Notes under the pieces: model-generated
What the model was told of the DNA's origin: nothing
Databases searched by the model: none
Seen by the model: only the letters and a program-made list of their open reading frames with translations
Shown here: positions 7,040 to 11,377 of the stretch, piece by piece
How positions within the stretch are numbered: the stretch's first letter is position 1
Layout: every line of letters begins with the position of its first letter
DNA from: JBEVMS01 sp040508515
GTDB taxonomy: Bacteria; Pseudomonadota; Gammaproteobacteria; Xanthomonadales; Rhodanobacteraceae
Assembly (NCBI GenBank): GCA_040508515.1
Contig: JBEVMS010000025.1
Span: forward strand, 1 to 11,377
DNA: 11,377 nucleotides
Direction: 5' to 3'
Position numbers and translations under genes: made by a program

Positions 7040-8035
7040 GTGGATATGCCTCAAGTCGCCTCACCCCATCGTCTGCAACAGGCGTTTGCGCAACTGCGCC
7101 ACGAGTTGCAGCAGAGCATCATCGGTCAGCCGCATCTGATCGACTGCTTGCTGATCGCCTTGCTGGCCGACGGTCACTTGCTGGTGGAAGGCGCACCGGG
7201 CCTGGCCAAGACCACCGCGGTCAAGGCGCTGGCCGGACGTATCGCCGCGGATTTCCACCGTGTGCAGTTCACGCCGGATTTGCTGCCGGCGGATCTGACC
7301 GGCACCGACATTTTTCGTCCGCAGTCGGGCAGTTTCGAATTCGAGCGCGGGCCGCTGTTTCACAACATCGTGCTGGCCGACGAGATCAACCGCGCACCGG
7401 CCAAGGTGCAGTCGGCCTTGCTGGAAGCGATGGCGGAGCGACAGATCACGGTGGGTCGCAGCACTTGGCGGTTGCCGGAATTGTTCCTGGTGATGGCCAC
7501 GCAAAATCCGATCGAGCAGGAAGGCACCTTCACCTTGCCCGAGGCGCAACTGGATCGTTTCATCATGCACGTCACCATCGGCTATCCGGATGCGAGCGCC
7601 GAGTTGGCGATCCTGCGGCTGGCGCGCGAGCAGGCGCGACGCAGCCAGCACCCGGTGCCGGCGCAGGCCGCCTTGCTGAGTCCGTCTGATGTGTTCGCGG
7701 CGCGCGATGAAGTGCTGTCGGTGCACATGGCCCCGGCGCTGGAGGAATACCTGACCCAACTGGTGCTGGCCACCCGTGATGCCGGCCAGTACGGGCCGGA
7801 GCTGAAACGTTGGATCGCCTGGGGCGGCAGCCCGCGCGCCACGATCGCGCTGGACCGCTGCGCGCGTGCGCGGGCCTGGTTGGCCGAACGCGACTATGTA
7901 TTGCCCGAAGACATCCATGGCGTGGCGCATGAAGTGCTGCGACACCGCGTGCTGCTCAGTTACGAGGCGGAAGCCGAAGGCGTGCGCAGCTATCAGGTGA
8001 TCGCCCGTCTGCTGGATCTCGTGCCGCTGCCGTGA
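7040..8035 (+). CDS. moxR: MoxR-family AAA+ ATPase
   Basis: Cytoplasmic AAA+ ATPase thought to act as a chaperone that matures or remodels complexes together with neighbouring von Willebrand A (VWA) proteins. The 331 residues are full family length. Visible motifs are Walker A GAPGLAKT (51-58), Walker B IVLADE (110-115) followed by INRAPAKVQSALLEAM, sensor 1 ATQNP with Asn156, LPEAQLDRF, and sensor 2 in GGSPRA (Arg266). The GTG at 7040 is chosen because GGGA (7027-7030) lies nine bases upstream; an in-frame ATG at 7046 is the alternative and changes only two residues. It is the first gene of a five-gene overlapping operon whose other members are DUF58, DUF4381 and two VWA proteins, the classic MoxR/Bat-like context. 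The substrate is unknown. Confidence 0.95.
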   Translation: MDMPQVASPHRLQQAFAQLRHELQQSIIGQPHLIDCLLIALLADGHLLVEGAPGLAKTTAVKALAGRIAADFHRVQFTPDLLPADLTGTDIFRPQSGSFEFERGPLFHNIVLADEINRAPAKVQSALLEAMAERQITVGRSTWRLPELFLVMATQNPIEQEGTFTLPEAQLDRFIMHVTIGYPDASAELAILRLAREQARRSQHPVPAQAALLSPSDVFAARDEVLSVHMAPALEEYLTQLVLATRDAGQYGPELKRWIAWGGSPRATIALDRCARARAWLAERDYVLPEDIHGVAHEVLRHRVLLSYEAEAEGVRSYQVIARLLDLVPLP

Positions 8036-8967
8036 GCGTGTCGCTACCGTCAACGGCCGCAGGCGACGGCCGGGTCAACGTGTCGCTGGCCGAACTGATC
8101 GCGCAGCGCGCGCGTATGGCCAAGGTCGCGGTGCCGCAAGTGCAAAGCCGTGCGCAGCACAGTGGTCAGCAGTCCAGCCGTTTATACGGCCGTGGCATGG
8201 ATTATGCCGAATCGCGTGCCTACCAGCCGGGCGATGACGTGCGGCGGATGGATTGGCGTCTGACCGCGCGCAGCGGCAAGTTGCACACCAAACTTTTCCA
8301 GGAGGAACGCGAAGGACGCTTGCTGATCGTGCTGGATACCCATGACAGCATGCGTTTCGGCACGCGCGTGCGCTTCAAGTCGGTGCAGGCGGCACGCGCC
8401 GCCGCGCTGGCGGCCTGGTATGGCGTGCGCGGCGGCGATCGGGTGGGACTGTTGGCCTTTGGCGAGGTGCAGCATTTGCAGAAGCCACAAGGTGGCGCGC
8501 GCGGTGCGCTGGCGTTGTGCGGTGCGCTGGCGGGTTGGGATGCGCAGCGATCGGTGCCACGGCGCGAGGCGCTGTCCGCCGCGTTGCTGCGTGGCAATCG
8601 TGTCTTGCGCAGCGCCAGTCAGGTGCTGCTGATCAGCGATGGACTCAGCTGCGATGAGGCTGCGCGCGCGCGCTTGCTGGACCTCTCGCAGCGCGGCAGC
8701 GTCAGCGTCTTGATCGTCGCCGATGCCCTCGAACGTCAACAGGTGCCTGCTGGACGCTACCCGCTGGAACAGAACGGCGTGCAGCGCGAGGTGGTGCTGC
8801 AAGCCGAACGTCAGCGTAGCGAATTTCAACGTCGCCTGGGGCGCGGTCCGCAGCAATTGGGTGAGGTGGCGCAGGCGCTGGGGTTGCGCTGGCGCGATAT
8901 CGACACCGTCGTCGATCCGTTCGATGCGGTGCTGGATGTGTTGGGCAAGGGCAGGGCGCGTCGATGA
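8032..8967 (+). CDS. DUF58 domain protein (VWA-like)
   Basis: Partner protein of MoxR ATPases with a VWA-like fold; biochemical role not established. The 311 residues contain the family signature: RLYGRGMDYAESRAYQPGDD (50-69) leading to RRMDWRLTARSGKLHTK (71-87). The VWA-like beta strand LLIVLDTHDSMRFGTR carries Asp102 and Ser106 of a DxSxS-like motif, but the middle Ser is His104. A later strand holds LLISDG. There is no obvious membrane segment, so this is the short, soluble form; many DUF58 proteins have an N-terminal membrane hairpin. The GTG start overlaps the moxR stop by four bases (GTGA) with no strong ribosome binding site, so translation is probably coupled. A second GTG at 8038 is possible. 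The 3' end overlaps the next gene by four bases (ATGA). Confidence 0.9.
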   Translation: MSVSLPSTAAGDGRVNVSLAELIAQRARMAKVAVPQVQSRAQHSGQQSSRLYGRGMDYAESRAYQPGDDVRRMDWRLTARSGKLHTKLFQEEREGRLLIVLDTHDSMRFGTRVRFKSVQAARAAALAAWYGVRGGDRVGLLAFGEVQHLQKPQGGARGALALCGALAGWDAQRSVPRREALSAALLRGNRVLRSASQVLLISDGLSCDEAARARLLDLSQRGSVSVLIVADALERQQVPAGRYPLEQNGVQREVVLQAERQRSEFQRRLGRGPQQLGEVAQALGLRWRDIDTVVDPFDAVLDVLGKGRARR

Positions 8968-9506
8968 TTGCTGCAACGGCTGACGTGCCTGCTGCCGCGC
9001 CCAGCGGTCCGGTTTTGCGGGATATCCATCTGCCGCTTGCGCCGAGTTGGTGGCCACCGGCGCCGGGTTGGTGGGTGTTGGCGGCCTTGCTGCTGATTGC
9101 CTTGGTGGCATGGGGGCTGTGGTATCGCGGCCGTCGCCGCCGCCAGCATCAACTGGCGCGGGTTTTGGCCGAACTGGACGGATTGTTGCTGCATTACCGC
9201 CAGCATGGCGACGCGCCGCGCCTGGCCGCCGGCTTGCATCAGTTGTTGCGGCGGGCGGCGCGTCGGCTAGATCCGGCGGCGGCGCAGCAGCAGGGCGCCG
9301 CGTGGCAGGCGACCCTGGCGCGGGTGGCGTTGCCAGCGCCGATGCAGGCGCAATTGCTGGCATTGGAGCAGCAGATGTATCGCAATGATCAAAGCATCGA
9401 CGCGACGGCCAGCGCGCTGGCGGTGCGCCGTTGGATCGAGCGCTCATGGCGACAGGCGCCGACAAGCGACTCGTTACACACCCGTCGGAGCGCGCGGCAT
9501 GGCTGA
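8964..9506 (+). CDS. DUF4381 domain inner-membrane protein
   Basis: Small protein of unknown biochemical role, typically encoded between DUF58 and VWA genes in MoxR clusters. The 180 residues begin with a hydrophilic segment. The DUF4381 hallmark LRDIHLPLAPSWWPPAPGWW follows (18-37), then one membrane segment (about 36-53) and a strongly basic stop-transfer stretch RGRRRRQH. The rest is an Ala/Leu/Gln/Arg-rich helical cytoplasmic domain that ends with a VRRWIERSW segment. A purine-rich stretch (AAGGGCAGGG, about 8948-8957) serves as ribosome binding site. The ATG overlaps the DUF58 stop by four bases, and the 3' end overlaps the next gene by eight bases. Confidence 0.88.
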   Translation: MIAATADVPAAAPSGPVLRDIHLPLAPSWWPPAPGWWVLAALLLIALVAWGLWYRGRRRRQHQLARVLAELDGLLLHYRQHGDAPRLAAGLHQLLRRAARRLDPAAAQQQGAAWQATLARVALPAPMQAQLLALEQQMYRNDQSIDATASALAVRRWIERSWRQAPTSDSLHTRRSARHG

Positions 9507-10482
9507 GTTCGCGTGGCCGTGGCTGGCCGTGTTGCTGCCGTTGCCGTGGCTGATCTGGCGCTGGCTGCGCGAGGCATCGCCGGGGCAGGCCTTGCATCTG
9601 CCGCATCCGGAACTGGGTTTGGCCGAGGTCGACCGTGGCGGTCGTCGCGGCGGGTTTCCCTGGTTGCTGGTGTTGGCCTGGTTGTGTCTGATCGGCGCGG
9701 CGATGCGCCCGCAGTGGGTGGGACCGCTGCAGCCGCAGCTGCGCAGTGGCCGCGGCATGATGCTGGCGGTGGATCTGTCCGGCAGCATGCGTACTGACGA
9801 TATGCAATTGGCCGGTCAGCCGGTGAGCCGCTTCGGCGCGGTCGAGGCGATCGCCGGCGACTTCATCACCCGCCGTAGCGGCGACGAGATGGGCTTGATC
9901 CTGTTTGGCAGCCAGGCCTTCCTGGTCACCCCGCTGACTTACGACCTGAACGCGGTGAGTGCGCAGTTGCAGGGCGCCGCGGTGGGGTTGGCCGGCACCG
10001 AGACGGCGATCGGCGATGCCATCGCGGTGGCGGTCAAGCGGCTGGCGGCACTGCCCGAGCAGCAGCGTGTGTTGATCCTGCTGACCGATGGCGTCAACAA
10101 CGCCGGCAGCATCACGCCGCTGGAGGCAGCTCAGGCGGCCAAGGCCGCTGGGGTGCGCATCTACACCATCGGCATCGGCGCCACGTCGATGCGTGTGGCC
10201 GATTTCTTCGGTAGTCACCAGGTCAATCCCTCGGCCGATCTGGACGAAGGTATGTTGACCAAGATCGCGCAGGACACCGGCGGGCATTTTTATCGCGCCA
10301 CCGACACTAGCCAACTGGCGCAGGCCTACCGGGCGATCGATGCGCTGGAGCCGATGCCGCAGCATGGGCCGACCTTGCGTCCGCGCCACGAACTGTTTCG
10401 TTGGCCGTTGTTGGCGGCGATCGCGCTGCTGTTGCTGGCGGCGGCACCGGGCACATTGGGACGTCGTGGAGCGATTCGATGA
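9499..10482 (+). CDS. batA: BatA-type VWA domain membrane protein
   Basis: Inner-membrane protein with a VWA domain, expected to bind a divalent metal and a protein ligand, and a predicted partner of MoxR. From the ATG at 9499 it has 327 residues: membrane segments at about 4-22 and 53-69, the VWA domain at about 86-285, and a C-terminal membrane segment at about 298-315 (LLAAIALLLLAAAPG). The MIDAS motif is intact: DLSGS (Asp92, Ser94, Ser96), Thr169 in TETAIGDAI, and Asp197 in LLTDGVNNAG. The start is set by GGAG (9487-9490) eight bases upstream and by the immediate membrane segment; a longer in-frame ATG at 9385 would lie inside the DUF4381 gene. It overlaps the next gene by four bases. 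The symbol follows the Bat naming by gene order and is moderately certain. Confidence 0.92.
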   Translation: MAEFAWPWLAVLLPLPWLIWRWLREASPGQALHLPHPELGLAEVDRGGRRGGFPWLLVLAWLCLIGAAMRPQWVGPLQPQLRSGRGMMLAVDLSGSMRTDDMQLAGQPVSRFGAVEAIAGDFITRRSGDEMGLILFGSQAFLVTPLTYDLNAVSAQLQGAAVGLAGTETAIGDAIAVAVKRLAALPEQQRVLILLTDGVNNAGSITPLEAAQAAKAAGVRIYTIGIGATSMRVADFFGSHQVNPSADLDEGMLTKIAQDTGGHFYRATDTSQLAQAYRAIDALEPMPQHGPTLRPRHELFRWPLLAAIALLLLAAAPGTLGRRGAIR

Positions 10483-11377
10483 GCGCGCTGGCGGCTTTCC
10501 ATTTCCTGCAACCGCAGTGGCTGCTGTTGTTGCTAGCGCTGCCGTTGTTGCTGTGGTTGGCGGCGCGGCGCGATCCGGCACGGCAGGAGCTGTCGCGGCT
10601 GGTCGATGCTGAATTGCTGCCGCATCTGTTGACCGGACGGCCACGCCGACGCGCGCCGGCGCTTGGCCTGTTCGCGCTGGGTTGGCTGCTGGCGTGTCTG
10701 GCTCTGGCCGGCCCCACCTGGAGCCGGGCCGCGCAGCCGTTGTACGCACAGCGCGCGGCGCAAGTGGTGGCAGTGTCGTTGTCGCGGCATATGCTTTCGC
10801 ACGATCAGCCGCCTAGCCGTCTAGATCGTGCGCGTTACAAAGCACGTGCCTTGCTTGCGGCCAATCGCGATGGCTTGAATGGTTTAATCGCCTATGCCGG
10901 GCAGTCCTTCGTGGTGGCGCCGTTGACCGAAGACGCCAGCGCCTTGAACGATTTGCTGGAAGCCTTGGCACCGGACACGATGCCGGTCGACGGCGACGAT
11001 GCCGCCGCGGCGATCGCGCAGGGTGTCGATCTGATTGCGCATGCCAAGGCCGGTGGCGGCTCGCTGGTACTGATCACCGACCAAGCGGATGCGGCGGCGA
11101 TCGGCGCCGCGCGACAAGCATTGGCCGCCGGCGTGCATGTCTCGGTGCTGGGAGTAGGGACGACACACGGCGCACCGCTCCCCAATGGTGACGGTAGCTT
11201 CGTGCGTGATGCGCGCGGCGATATCGTTCTGGCTCAGCGCGACACGCGCGCTCTGGCCGCGTTGGCCGCTGCGGGCGGCGGGCGCTATGTCGACCTGAGC
11301 GACGGCAGCGCCGATGTCGAAGCCTTGCATGCGCAGTTGCGCGCGGCACAGCCGGCCACGTTGAGCGCGCAGAAAAG
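10479..11377 (+). CDS. batB: BatB-type VWA domain protein with degenerate MIDAS (cut by right edge)
   Basis: Second VWA-type inner-membrane protein of the cluster; 299 complete codons lie in the window and the frame stays open to the edge. Two membrane segments at about 12-28 and 58-78 (LGLFALGWLLACLALAG) precede the VWA domain. At the expected DxSxS position the sequence reads VSLSRHM (99-105), so the metal-binding Asp is Ser100 and the third position is His104; only Ser102 remains. The later Asp is kept in LITDQAD (Asp201). The following SRLDRARYKARALL and AYAGQSFVVAPLTEDASAL stretches are typical of BatB. Many homologues carry a C-terminal TPR region, which would be off-window. GGAG (10468-10471) lies seven bases before the ATG, which overlaps the batA stop by four bases. 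Confidence 0.9.
   Translation, partial: MSALAAFHFLQPQWLLLLLALPLLLWLAARRDPARQELSRLVDAELLPHLLTGRPRRRAPALGLFALGWLLACLALAGPTWSRAAQPLYAQRAAQVVAVSLSRHMLSHDQPPSRLDRARYKARALLAANRDGLNGLIAYAGQSFVVAPLTEDASALNDLLEALAPDTMPVDGDDAAAAIAQGVDLIAHAKAGGGSLVLITDQADAAAIGAARQALAAGVHVSVLGVGTTHGAPLPNGDGSFVRDARGDIVLAQRDTRALAALAAAGGGRYVDLSDGSADVEALHAQLRAAQPATLSAQK

Noticed and set aside
9385..9498. N-terminal extension of the BatA-type protein from an upstream in-frame ATG
   Set aside because: It overlaps most of the DUF4381 3' end, lacks family-like sequence, and the ATG at 9499 has a well-spaced GGAG and directly begins a membrane segment.
8182..10749. An 855-codon open frame on the minus strand opposite the DUF58, DUF4381 and VWA genes
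   Set aside because: Its translation is low-complexity (Ala, Arg, Gln, Pro, His) with no recognisable domain, and the plus-strand genes in the same interval have clear family motifs and four-base overlaps. Long antisense frames are expected in GC-rich DNA.

Overview
The window is GC-rich and densely coding. It looks like a chromosomal core segment of a gammaproteobacterium, most probably a Xanthomonadaceae (Xanthomonas/Xylella relatives). This rests on the PBP1A-divergent-pilMNOPQ arrangement, the high GC and heavy use of TTG/CTG leucine codons, and the protein flavour of PilM-Q and of the MoxR/DUF58/DUF4381/VWA cluster. I cannot name the species from sequence alone. I see no tRNA, rRNA, CRISPR, insertion sequence or prophage signal.

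Left part (1-1474, minus strand): the N-terminal 491 codons of a class A penicillin-binding protein (PBP1A, mrcA/ponA). The gene runs off the left edge just after its transpeptidase active-site SxxK. It is divergent from the next operon. The roughly 260-bp gap (1475-1734) holds a good sigma70-type promoter for pilM, a plausible minus-strand -10 for mrcA, and a nested inverted repeat upstream of the pilM promoter that looks like a regulator site.

Middle (1735-6885, plus): the type IV pilus alignment operon pilM-pilN-pilO-pilP-pilQ. The first four genes overlap by 1-4 bases; pilQ follows after a short gap. PilM (cytoplasmic actin-like) binds the N-terminus of PilN. PilN and PilO form the inner-membrane heterodimer, the PilP lipoprotein bridges the periplasm, and the PilQ secretin forms the outer-membrane pore. 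A strong hairpin (6910-6946) ends the operon.

Right part (7040-11377, plus): a second, tightly overlapping operon of moxR AAA+ ATPase, DUF58 protein, DUF4381 membrane protein, BatA-type VWA protein and BatB-type VWA protein (cut by the right edge). This is a classic MoxR/VWA 'Bat-like' cluster, inferred to be an ATP-driven, metal-dependent chaperone or complex-remodelling system at the inner membrane. A candidate envelope-stress (RpoE-like) promoter lies just upstream of moxR.

The most interesting points are the degenerate metal-binding (MIDAS) motif in the second VWA protein beside an intact one in the first, the candidate RpoE promoter for the moxR operon, and the nested palindrome between mrcA and pilM. 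I find no convincing wholly new system. The coding content is conserved, and the novelty candidates are regulatory or at the level of motif loss.
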